From contig JAGBMP010000142.1 of assembly GCA_017634825.1 (NCBI GenBank), forward strand, positions 1 through 50,042: DNA of 50,042 nt, read 5' to 3'. Positions within the stretch are counted from its first letter, which is position 1, and the number at the start of each line of letters is the position of its first letter. Shown here piece by piece: positions 43,619 to 50,042 of this stretch. The notes under the pieces were generated by a model, which saw nothing but the letters and a program-made list of their open reading frames with translations, was not told the origin of the DNA and did not search any database. The DNA is from Butyrivibrio sp. (GTDB lineage: Bacteria > Bacillota > Clostridia > Lachnospirales > Lachnospiraceae). The position numbers and the translations under genes were made by a program.

Positions 43619-43649
43619 TGAGTCAAACTGAAACGTCCCCGGTGTCTCA
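43619..43649. repeat. 31-bp GGGGACG element, inverted
   Basis: Same element as at 41874-41938, in the opposite orientation, with two or three differences from each of those units. It ends 3 bases before the leader-peptide promoter. Confidence 0.8.
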
Positions 43650-43652
43650 CTC

Positions 43653-43681
43653 TTGACATGCAGTTGTCAGTCAATTATACT
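43653..43681 (+). promoter_or_regulatory. Promoter of leader-peptide/GNAT unit
   Basis: TTGACA (43653-43658), a 17-base spacer and TATACT (43676-43681). Transcription should begin near 43688. Confidence 0.85.
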
Positions 43682-43715
43682 AACAACTAATATTTTTCAG
43701 AAAAAGGAAATGCAT

Positions 43716-43826
43716 ATGATCAAATTATTCCTCATCAACCCCAATACAGCATCTACTAAGCCCGTGAATGATAATAATCAGGGGCCTGTTGGTGTTACGG
43801 TGATGAGGATGAAGACAGGTGCATAA
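43716..43826 (+). CDS. 36-codon leader peptide
   Basis: Short reading frame beginning MIKLFLINPNT and ending in VMRMKTGA, then TAA. AAGGA lies 7 bases before the ATG; an in-frame ATG six bases earlier is too close to that site. The peptide has no membrane segment and no cluster of one amino acid, so it is not an amino-acid-biosynthesis leader of the classical type. Its codons 5-8 and 29-31 carry the two complementary segments of the attenuator. Most likely its translation, not the peptide, matters: drug- or stress-stalled ribosomes would alter folding of the downstream RNA. A remaining possibility is that the peptide itself is active. Confidence 0.6.
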   Translation: MIKLFLINPNTASTKPVNDNNQGPVGVTVMRMKTGA

Positions 43827-43895
43827 AGATCAATCATAAATGCATTATAGTTGTTATTAAGCCTCATCAGACAGTAAAGTTTGATGAGGCTTTTT
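43729..43895 (+). promoter_or_regulatory. Ribosome-controlled transcription attenuator
   Basis: Four segments alternate: A CCTCATCA (43730-43737), B TGATGAGG (43801-43808), C CCTCATCA (43862-43869), D TGATGAGG (43882-43889). A:B pairs over 9 bases, B:C over 8, and C:D over 11 (43859-43869 with 43882-43892) followed by T's as a terminator. A and B are inside the leader frame. A ribosome paused on A would free B to pair with C, preventing the C:D terminator and allowing transcription of the GNAT gene. Completed translation, or none, favours termination. The mechanism is inferred from the pairing. Confidence 0.7.
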
Positions 43896-43921
43896 ATATT
43901 CAGAAAACAGGAGGAGAAATT

Positions 43922-44500
43922 ATGGAACTAATCAGAGTGCAGGATTCAGACTACAAAAAGACCTATGATCTTTACATGACATTCCCGGAGAATGAGAACG
44001 GGTATATGAACAATGTATATGGTTATGATTATGACAAGTTCCTTGATTGGATAGAGATGAAGCGCAACTGGTCAATGGGAAAAGAGCTACCGGAGGGCTT
44101 CGTTGCGGATACAACATATGTACTTTCAGACGAAGGCAACTACGTGGGAGTATTTAACTTAAGGCATTACCTCAACGATTTTCTCAGGGAAGGTCCGGGA
44201 CATATAGGCTACTGCATATCAAAGGAATACCGTGGCAGAGGATATGCCACCAAAGGGCTGGCGCTGACACTTGATAAGGCAAGGCAGCGATGCATTCACG
44301 AGGTTTACATGTCTGTGAATAAAGACAACCCGGCGAGCCTACGGGTGCAGATCAAGAACGGAGCCTATATCCATCACGAAAACGAGACCGAATATTTCAC
44401 AAGGATCAATGCAATAGAAGATGGCGCTTCGAGAAAAGAGATTGTCAGCAAATTCTATTCTCAATATGAAGAAGAGGAAGAAGAAAACGTTGCGGAATAA
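43922..44500 (+). CDS. GNAT-family N-acetyltransferase
   Basis: 192-residue GNAT enzyme that transfers acetyl from acetyl-CoA. The CoA pyrophosphate motif is in YRGRGYATKGLAL, with the preceding beta-strand IGYCIS and the later NPASLRVQIKNGA typical of the COG3981-like acetyltransferases. The C-terminus is very acidic. The substrate is unknown. AGGAGG precedes the ATG. The gene is controlled by the leader-peptide attenuator. That type of control is best known for genes that protect ribosomes or inactivate translation inhibitors, so an antibiotic or similar small molecule is a plausible but unproved substrate. Confidence 0.88.
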   Translation: MELIRVQDSDYKKTYDLYMTFPENENGYMNNVYGYDYDKFLDWIEMKRNWSMGKELPEGFVADTTYVLSDEGNYVGVFNLRHYLNDFLREGPGHIGYCISKEYRGRGYATKGLALTLDKARQRCIHEVYMSVNKDNPASLRVQIKNGAYIHHENETEYFTRINAIEDGASRKEIVSKFYSQYEEEEEENVAE

Positions 44501-44535
44501 AATGATTGTGCACAAGATAAATTGGTGCTAGGATA

Positions 44536-44576
44536 ATGGGTGTGATTTCAGGAAACTGAGATCACTCCCATTTTTA
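44536..44576 (+). terminator. Intrinsic terminator after GNAT gene
   Basis: A 16-bp stem (44536-44551 with 44556-44571, one mismatch, one G-U) closed by a GAAA loop, then T's. Confidence 0.85.
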
Positions 44577-44593
44577 TTTGGAGGAAAAGATAA

Positions 44594-45061
44594 ATGACTG
44601 ACTATAAACTTCTTGCAGCGCAGATCAGGTCACTGGCTGAGGATGAACCCAATTACATCCCGGTAATGTCCAACGCATCAGCACTGTTATATGAGAATAT
44701 GGAAGATCTCAACTGGGCAGGATTCTATATCATGAACAAGGGATCCCTTATGCTTGGACCTTTCCAGGGCAAGGTTGCCTGCATCAGAATCGAGCTTGGA
44801 AAGGGCGTTTGCGGAACTGCAGCACAGAGCAATGAGACACAGCTGGTAAAAGACGTTCATCAGTTCCCGGGGCATATTGCCTGCGACAGCGCATCGAACT
44901 CCGAGATTGTCGTTCCCATTCACTCAGAAGGCAAGGTTGTTGCTGTACTTGATATCGACAGTCCGAGCCTTAGCCGCTTTGATGAGAATGATAAAGAAGG
45001 CCTTGAACAGTTTGTAAAAGCGCTGGAAGAGACCGTAGATTTTACAGAACTATCAAGATAA
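44594..45061 (+). CDS. msrC: Free methionine-(R)-sulfoxide reductase
   Basis: 155-residue GAF-domain enzyme that reduces free methionine-R-sulfoxide using thioredoxin. Three conserved cysteines are at 63, 73 and 97; their spacing (10 and 24) matches Cys84/94/118 of the E. coli enzyme. The motif GHIACDSASNSEIVVP holds the last of them. GGAGG precedes the ATG. The threonine aldolase gene follows after 12 bases in the same transcript. Its presence adds to the oxidative-repair set in the window. Confidence 0.93.
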   Translation: MTDYKLLAAQIRSLAEDEPNYIPVMSNASALLYENMEDLNWAGFYIMNKGSLMLGPFQGKVACIRIELGKGVCGTAAQSNETQLVKDVHQFPGHIACDSASNSEIVVPIHSEGKVVAVLDIDSPSLSRFDENDKEGLEQFVKALEETVDFTELSR

Positions 45062-45073
45062 CAGGAGATTACC

Positions 45074-46144
45074 ATGGCACAGACCATTTCTTTTTCAAGT
45101 GATTACACAAAAAGCGCACATCCCAATATCCTTAAAAGGCTCCTTGACATGGGCTTGGAGCAGAATGTGGGCTACGGCACCGATGATATCTGCAAAAGCG
45201 CCGCAGAAAAAATAAAGAAAGCCTGTGAGTGTCCTCAGGCAGAAGTCTTTTTCCTGGTGGGCGGAACCCAGACCAATCAGACCGTTATAGATATGCTTCT
45301 TAAGCCCTACGAGGGTGTTGTGGCGGCACAGACAGGGCACATTGCAGCCCACGAAGCCGGAGCCATCGAGTTTTCCGGTCACAAGGTTCTTCCGCTTCCT
45401 GCACAGGGAGAGGAGACTGACACAGATAAATACGGCTCCAACATCGGTAAGATTTCTGCAAAAGAGCTAAAGTCATACCTTTGCACTTTCTTTGGCGATG
45501 ATAACCATGAGCATATGGTATTTCCCGGAGCTGTGTACATCTCACACCCAACTGAGTACGGAACTCTTTACACCAAGAAAGAGCTTCAGGACATATCCGC
45601 AGTCTGCAAGGAGTATGAGATCCCTCTTTTCCTGGACGGAGCAAGGCTCGGATATGGTCTTATGAGCAAAAGAACTGACGTCACCTTGAAAGACATTGCA
45701 GAGCTGACAGATGTCTTTTACATAGGCGGAACCAAGGTTGGAGCGATGTTTGGAGAGGCGGTCGTGTTTACAAAAGGCGGAAAGCCTGCTCACCACGTTC
45801 CGATCATCAAGCAGCACGGAGCGCTTCTTGCAAAGGGGTGGCTTCTTGGAGTTCAGTTCGACGAGCTCTTTACCGATAACCTCTACTTTGATATCAGCAG
45901 AAACGCCATTGATATGGCAGAGCTTCTGCGTGAAAAGCTTAGGGAAAAGAACTATGAATTCTTCCTTGATTCTCCGACAAACCAGCAGTTCATCATTATA
46001 GACAACGGCAAGCTCGAAGAACTTGGCAAAAATGTAGGTTACAGCTTCTGGGAGAAATATGATGAGACTCACACAGTCATAAGACTCGCCACAGACTGGG
46101 CTACAACCAAAGAAAATATCGATACTTTGATGGAGTATCTGTAA
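45074..46144 (+). CDS. ltaE: PLP-dependent threonine aldolase-family enzyme
   Basis: 356-residue fold-type I PLP enzyme of the low-specificity L-threonine aldolase/beta-eliminating lyase family, which splits threonine to glycine and acetaldehyde. The PLP Lys221 is in YIGGTKVGA, the PLP-ring Asp188 in PLFLDGARLGYG, and the N-terminal VGYGTDD and GGTQTNQ stretches are typical. There is no signal peptide. It is linked to msrC by a 12-base gap. Whether it acts on L-threonine or another beta-hydroxy amino acid cannot be told. Confidence 0.88.
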   Translation: MAQTISFSSDYTKSAHPNILKRLLDMGLEQNVGYGTDDICKSAAEKIKKACECPQAEVFFLVGGTQTNQTVIDMLLKPYEGVVAAQTGHIAAHEAGAIEFSGHKVLPLPAQGEETDTDKYGSNIGKISAKELKSYLCTFFGDDNHEHMVFPGAVYISHPTEYGTLYTKKELQDISAVCKEYEIPLFLDGARLGYGLMSKRTDVTLKDIAELTDVFYIGGTKVGAMFGEAVVFTKGGKPAHHVPIIKQHGALLAKGWLLGVQFDELFTDNLYFDISRNAIDMAELLREKLREKNYEFFLDSPTNQQFIIIDNGKLEELGKNVGYSFWEKYDETHTVIRLATDWATTKENIDTLMEYL

Positions 46145-46162
46145 AAGTTTAACAAAAACCAT

Positions 46163-46191
46163 TTGCATATTTTCTGATAAGGTAGTAGAAT
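46163..46191 (+). promoter_or_regulatory. ileS T-box promoter
   Basis: TTGCAT (46163-46168), a 17-base spacer and TAGAAT (46186-46191). Confidence 0.8.
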
Positions 46192-46197
46192 GTGTGC

Positions 46198-46469
46198 ATT
46201 AAATCGAATAAAAAAGCTATGACGAAGACAGTAGGCTCTACTGAAAGCATCCAGAGAGCTGCCGGATGGTGAGAGGCAGTGCGAGTAAGAGATGACCGAA
46301 GATCACTTCCGAGCTTCAGGATTGAAAGCGTAAGTAAGTAGAGCCTGACGTGAATCTCCACGTTAGAGAGAAGCGTATTCAACCGGATTTCCGGCGCGTA
46401 TGTGTAAACAGGTGGTATAACGAGAGTACATTATTGGCCTCGTCCTTTTTACAAAGGACGGGGCTTTTT
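46198..46469 (+). promoter_or_regulatory. T-box leader (isoleucine) of ileS
   Basis: Stem I contains the AGAGAG element, the ATGGTGAGAGG apical motif near 46266, and the specifier ATC (Ile) at 46302-46304 just after GAAG. The T-box bulge AGGTGGTATAACGAG is at 46410-46424. The terminator stem is 46437-46448 with 46453-46464, then TTTTT. Uncharged tRNA-Ile(GAU) would allow read-through into ileS. Confidence 0.93.
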
Positions 46470-46490
46470 CATTATTGAAAGGAGCTCAAG

Positions 46491-49400
46491 ATGTATAACA
46501 AAGTCGAAACCGATATGAACTTTGTCGGAAGAGAGAAAAAAGTTGAGGAGTTCTGGAAAAAAGAAGACATATTCCAGAAGAGCGTTGACACCCGCAGTCA
46601 GGGCGAGATGTATATGTTCTATGACGGACCGCCTACAGCTAACGGTAAGCCACATATCGGACACGTTTTAACACGTGCAATCAAGGATATGATCCCTCGT
46701 TACAGAACCATGAAGGGATATACAGTTCCTCGTAAGGCAGGATGGGACACACATGGTCTTCCTGTTGAGCTTGAAGTTGAGAAGATGCTTGGCCTTGACG
46801 GCAAGGAGCAGATCGAAGAGTACGGAATAGAGCCCTTCATCAAGAAGTGCAAGGAATCCGTATGGAAATATAAGGGAATGTGGGAGGATTTCTCCGGCAC
46901 AGTTGGATTCTGGGCTGACATGGAGCACCCATATATCACATATGATGACAATTTCATCGAGTCCGAGTGGTGGGCTCTTAACGAGATCTGGAAGAAGGGC
47001 CTTCTATACAAGGGATTTAAGGTAGTTCCTTACTGCCCTCGCTGTGGAACACCTCTTTCATCTCACGAGGTTGCACAGGGCTATAAGACATTAAAAGAGC
47101 GCACAGCGGTTGTTCGTTTCAAGGTTGCAGGCGAGGATGCATACTTCCTTGCATGGACAACAACACCCTGGACACTTCCTTCAAACATCGGTCTTTGCGT
47201 AAACCCTGATGAGAAGTACGTCAAGGTTAAGGCAGCAGACGGCTACACATATTACCTGGCTGAGGCCCTTGCAGATACCGTTCTTGGCTCACTTGCCAAG
47301 GAGGGAGAAAAGGCCTACGAGGTACTTGAGACATATGTAGGAACAGATCTTGAGTACAAAGAGTATGAGCCTCTTTACCAGTGTGCTAAGGACGAGGCTG
47401 ACAAGCAGCACAAGAAGGCATTCTTCATCTACTGTGACAACTACGTAACTATGTCAGATGGTACAGGTATCGTACATATCGCTCCTGCATTCGGTGAAGA
47501 TGACGCAAGAGTCGGACGTAAGTACGACGCTCCTCTTGTTCAGATGGTTGACTCAGAGGGTAGACTTAAACCCGAGACACCATTTGGCGGATACAGATGT
47601 AAGCCTACCCAGAAGGAGATGGATGAGGGTGCCATCAGCGCAGATCCTGAGGTTCTTAAGGACCTGGACGGAAGAGGACTTTTGTTCTCTGCACCTAAGA
47701 TGGAGCACGATTATCCTCACTGCTGGAGATGCTCAACTCCGCTTCTGTACTACGCTCGTTCATCATGGTTTATCAAGGTTACAGAGGTTAAGGACGACCT
47801 TATCCGCAACAATAAAGAGATCAACTGGGTTCCTGAGTCAATCGGTAAGGGAAGATTCGGTGACTGGCTTGAGAACATTCAGGACTGGGGTATCTCCCGT
47901 GACAGATACTGGGGAACACCTCTTAATATCTGGGAGTGCGAGGATTGCGGCCATCAGCTTTCAGTAGGTTCAAGAAAAGAGCTTGCTGAGCTCTCCGGAG
48001 ATCCCAGCGCAGAGACCTGTGAGCTTCACAGACCATACATAGATAAATATGAGATCACATGTCCTAAGTGCGGTAAGAAGATGCACAGGGTAAAAGAGGT
48101 TATTGACTGCTGGTTTGATTCCGGAGCAATGCCATTTGCACAGCTCCACTACCCATTTGAGAACAAGGAGCTCTTCGAGAAGCAGTTCCCTGCTGAGTTC
48201 ATCTCAGAGGCTGTAGACCAGACAAGAGGATGGTTCTACTCACTGCATGCAGAGGCTACACTGCTCTTCAACAAGCCTGCATTTAAGAACGTTATCGTTC
48301 TTGGTCTTGTACAGGATGAGAACGGACAGAAGATGAGTAAGAGTAAGGGTAATGCGGTAGATCCTTTCGAGGCTCTTGAGAAGTACGGTGCAGATGCCAT
48401 CAGATGGTACTTCTATACAAACTCAGCTCCATGGCTTCCTTCACGCTTCTCAGGCGATGCAGTTATGGAGGGACAGCGCAAGTTCCTTGGAACGCTTTGG
48501 AATACCTACGCATTCTTTGTACTTTATGCAAATATCGATGGCTTCGATGCTGCTGATTATAAGCTTGAGCTGGATAAGCTCACAGTTATGGACAAGTGGC
48601 TTCTTTCCAAGCTTAACAGCTGCGTAAAGGCTGTTGACGAGAACCTTGCTAATTACAGGATCCCTGAGGCAGGTAAGGCACTTGATAACTTCGTTGACGA
48701 GATGAGTAACTGGTATGTTCGCCGCAGCCGTGAGAGATTCTGGGCTAAGGGAATGGAGCAGGATAAGATCTCTGCTTACATGACTCTTTACACAGCTCTC
48801 GTAACCGTTGCCAAGGCAGCAGCTCCTATGGTTCCTTTCATGACAGAGGAGATCTACCAGAACCTTGTAAGAAACAGCTTTAAGGATGCGCCCGAGAGTA
48901 TCCATCTCTGCGACTTCCCTGCTGTAGATGAGAGCCTTATCGACACCAAGCTTGAGAAGGACATGGAAGAAGTCCTTGATATCGTAGTTCTTGGAAGAGC
49001 AGCAAGAAATGCAGCAAACATCAAGAACCGTCAGCCTATCGGCCAGATGTACGTAAAGGCTGAGCAGACTGTAGGCGAGTTCTACACAGATATCATCAGA
49101 GAAGAGCTCAATGTAAAGAATGTAGCCTTCACAGATGACGTAAGAGACTTTACAAGCTACAGCTTCAAGCCACAGCTTAAGACCCTGGGACCTAAGTACG
49201 GCAAGAACATCGGTGCTATCAAGGCATACCTTGAGGGACTTGACGGAAATGCCACAATGGATGAGCTTAACAACAACGGAAGCATCAAGTTTACAGTTAA
49301 CGATGTGAATGTCGAGCTTGTTAAGGATGACCTTCTCATCGAGATGGCTCAGAAAGAGGGCTTCATCTCACAGGAGAACTGGGGAATCACTGTTGTCCTT

Positions 49401-49679
49401 GATACAAACCTCTCTGAGGAGCTTATCAACGAAGGATTCGTTCTTGAGGTTATCAGTAAGGTTCAGACCATGCGTAAGGATTCCGGATTCGAAGTTATGG
49501 ATCACATCAAGGTTTCTCTTAACGGCAATGACAAGCTCGCTGAGATCGTTAAGGCCAATGAGAACAGTATCTCTACCAAGGTCCTTGCCAACGAGATCGT
49601 ATACGGCTCTGATGTTGCAAATGCAAAAGAGTGGGATATCAACGGCGAAAAGGTTACAATCGGCGTAGAGAAAGTCTGA
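46491..49679 (+). CDS. ileS: Isoleucyl-tRNA synthetase
   Basis: 1062-residue class I synthetase of the longer, eukaryotic-like type often linked with lower mupirocin sensitivity. The ATP-binding HIGH motif is near residue 50 (PHIGHVLTR), KMSKS at 614-618 (GQKMSKSKGN), with the editing domain (including TTPWTLPSN) between. Zinc-type Cys pairs occur in YCPRCG, CEDCG and CPKCGKK. It lacks a clear C-terminal bacterial zinc finger of type 1. GAAAGGAG precedes the ATG. Regulated by the upstream T-box and ended by the hairpin at 49701. Confidence 0.96.
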   Translation: MYNKVETDMNFVGREKKVEEFWKKEDIFQKSVDTRSQGEMYMFYDGPPTANGKPHIGHVLTRAIKDMIPRYRTMKGYTVPRKAGWDTHGLPVELEVEKMLGLDGKEQIEEYGIEPFIKKCKESVWKYKGMWEDFSGTVGFWADMEHPYITYDDNFIESEWWALNEIWKKGLLYKGFKVVPYCPRCGTPLSSHEVAQGYKTLKERTAVVRFKVAGEDAYFLAWTTTPWTLPSNIGLCVNPDEKYVKVKAADGYTYYLAEALADTVLGSLAKEGEKAYEVLETYVGTDLEYKEYEPLYQCAKDEADKQHKKAFFIYCDNYVTMSDGTGIVHIAPAFGEDDARVGRKYDAPLVQMVDSEGRLKPETPFGGYRCKPTQKEMDEGAISADPEVLKDLDGRGLLFSAPKMEHDYPHCWRCSTPLLYYARSSWFIKVTEVKDDLIRNNKEINWVPESIGKGRFGDWLENIQDWGISRDRYWGTPLNIWECEDCGHQLSVGSRKELAELSGDPSAETCELHRPYIDKYEITCPKCGKKMHRVKEVIDCWFDSGAMPFAQLHYPFENKELFEKQFPAEFISEAVDQTRGWFYSLHAEATLLFNKPAFKNVIVLGLVQDENGQKMSKSKGNAVDPFEALEKYGADAIRWYFYTNSAPWLPSRFSGDAVMEGQRKFLGTLWNTYAFFVLYANIDGFDAADYKLELDKLTVMDKWLLSKLNSCVKAVDENLANYRIPEAGKALDNFVDEMSNWYVRRSRERFWAKGMEQDKISAYMTLYTALVTVAKAAAPMVPFMTEEIYQNLVRNSFKDAPESIHLCDFPAVDESLIDTKLEKDMEEVLDIVVLGRAARNAANIKNRQPIGQMYVKAEQTVGEFYTDIIREELNVKNVAFTDDVRDFTSYSFKPQLKTLGPKYGKNIGAIKAYLEGLDGNATMDELNNNGSIKFTVNDVNVELVKDDLLIEMAQKEGFISQENWGITVVLDTNLSEELINEGFVLEVISKVQTMRKDSGFEVMDHIKVSLNGNDKLAEIVKANENSISTKVLANEIVYGSDVANAKEWDINGEKVTIGVEKV

Positions 49680-49700
49680 TACGAAATAAAATCATAAAAA

Positions 49701-49742
49701 TGCCCTGAGACATGGATTTGACCATGCTCTCAGGGTATTTTT
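49701..49742 (+). terminator. Intrinsic terminator after ileS
   Basis: An outer 10-bp stem (49701-49710 with 49727-49736) and an inner CATGG/CCATG stem, followed by a T run. Confidence 0.9.
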
Positions 49743-49775
49743 GCATACAAAAAAGAAATTAATTTTCAATAAAGC

Positions 49776-49803
49776 TAAGGTGGACTGAAAAACAGACCGA
49801 TAT
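49776..49803 (+). promoter_or_regulatory. Sigma-28 (SigD/FliA) flagellin promoter
   Basis: CTAAG at 49775-49779 (TAAG core 49776-49779), a 16-base spacer and ACCGATAT at 49796-49803 match the sigma-D/FliA consensus TAAA-N15/16-GCCGATAT. It stands directly upstream of flagellin. Confidence 0.85.
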
Positions 49804-49810
49804 ACAAAGT

Positions 49811-49899
49811 AGCCGCAGGGAAGTGGCGTTACCGGCAAGGATGCTTAGATTTCAGGAAGAGACCTCTTTACAGAGGGTTTGACATAGAAGGATCTAAGG
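49811..49899 (+). promoter_or_regulatory. Flagellin 5' leader with five GGA motifs (CsrA candidate)
   Basis: GGA occurs at 49819, 49839, 49855, 49890 and 49898. The first lies in the loop of a GCCGC/GTGGC hairpin (49812-49827), the second is in CAAGGATG, close to the CsrA consensus, and the last overlaps the start region. CsrA with FliW controls hag in this way in Bacillus. Confidence 0.5.
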
Positions 49900-50042
49900 A
49901 TGGTTATTCAGCACAACCTAACGGCAATGAATTCTAATAGGCAGCTTGGTATAACGACAGGCCTTCAGGCCAAGTCGTCAGAGAAGCTGTCGTCCGGATA
50001 TAAGATCAATCGCGCTGCAGACGACGCAGCAGGACTCGCAAT
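49900..50042 (+). CDS. hag: Flagellin, N-terminal fragment (runs off the window)
   Basis: The first 47 residues of a flagellin: [17 protein letters not shown] is the conserved D0 helix start, and [20 protein letters not shown] is the universal flagellin signature. It polymerises into the filament after export. The frame continues past the window end. GAAGGA lies shortly before the ATG. A sigma-28 promoter and a GGA-rich leader precede it. Confidence 0.95.
   Translation, partial: MVIQHNLTAMNSNRQLGITTGLQAKSSEKLSSGYKINRAADDAAGLA

Larger units (their letters stand above)
41874..43649. repeat. Inverted duplication of tRNA-Gly unit flanking rlmI
   Basis: Arm A (42061 down to 41874) and arm B (43498 up to 43649) are inverted copies. 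Each holds tRNA-Gly, an identical terminator, a CGTTGCCT stretch and the GGGGACG element; arm A has two such elements, arm B one. Similarity starts exactly at the mature tRNA 5' end; the promoters and leaders differ. The enclosed segment carries only rlmI. Confidence 0.9.

Noticed and set aside
43716-43760. The leader frame start (LINPNT) looks like the beginning of an Asp/Glu or hydantoin racemase, suggesting a gene remnant.
   Set aside because: The frame has its own promoter, ribosome site and stop, nothing racemase-like follows in any frame, and the complementary segments explain the sequence better.
46149-46382. A minus-strand frame of 77 residues before ileS.
   Set aside because: The region is a clear T-box leader on the plus strand.

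Overview
The window looks like chromosomal DNA of a non-sporulating, flagellated Lachnospiraceae bacterium of the Butyrivibrio/Pseudobutyrivibrio kind. This is inferred from the gene families and layout, not from a marker gene. The supporting signs are T-box leaders on two aminoacyl-tRNA synthetase genes, strict-anaerobe enzymes (class III ribonucleotide reductase NrdD/NrdG, flavodiiron protein FprA), a clostripain-type protease, tRNAs without an encoded CCA, and a sigma-28 flagellin promoter. The Bacillus-type cluster rqcP-divIC-tilS-hpt-ftsH is present, but the sporulation genes usually embedded in it are absent. There are no rRNA genes, CRISPR arrays, insertion sequences or prophage genes.

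Layout. 1-1.9 kb: end of a secreted C11 protease. 1.9-4.2 kb (minus): exonuclease, Nudix hydrolase and YlmH in one overlapping operon. 4.3-7.2 kb: glutathione peroxidase facing an esterase and a D,D-carboxypeptidase. 7.3-14.5 kb (mostly plus): trmB, trxA, an SH3 membrane protein, murI, nrdD/nrdG and a sugar-acid kinase. 14.5-16.3 kb: a 40-bp perfect palindrome, then a T-box and proS. 16.4-19.8 kb (minus): two overlapping diguanylate cyclase genes. 19.9-27.5 kb: cca, a PEGA protein, rqcP, divIC, tilS, hpt and ftsH. 27.7-30.7 kb: a cytosolic GH13 enzyme and class II aldolase. 30.8-40.5 kb: a run of seven plus-strand genes (greA, flavin reductase, a solute-binding protein with a hybrid kinase, fprA, a DUF5722 protein, an AAA+ ATPase). 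40.6-43.7 kb: tRNA-Pro, a third diguanylate cyclase, and an rRNA methyltransferase gene flanked by two identical tRNA-Gly genes in inverted orientation. 43.7-46.1 kb: a leader-peptide attenuator and GNAT acetyltransferase, free methionine sulfoxide reductase and threonine aldolase. 46.1-49.7 kb: T-box and ileS. 49.8 kb to the end: start of flagellin.

Much of the content is translation and RNA housekeeping (two synthetases, cca, tilS, trmB, rlmI, two ribosome-quality-control-type S4 proteins, three tRNAs). It is mixed with oxygen and peroxide defence for an anaerobe (glutathione peroxidase, thioredoxin, fRMsr, FprA, a flavin reductase-like protein), c-di-GMP signalling and carbohydrate use.

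The most striking non-coding signal lies at 43653-43922. A consensus promoter drives a 36-codon reading frame followed by a terminator just upstream of the GNAT gene. Four segments there carry alternating complementary sequences, which is the arrangement of a ribosome-controlled attenuator. Other signals worth checking are promoters whose -10 box lies 6-9 bases before the ATG (probable leaderless mRNAs), a pair of NrdR-like boxes before nrdD, a family of GGGGACG palindromic repeats, and a GGA-rich flagellin leader that could bind CsrA.
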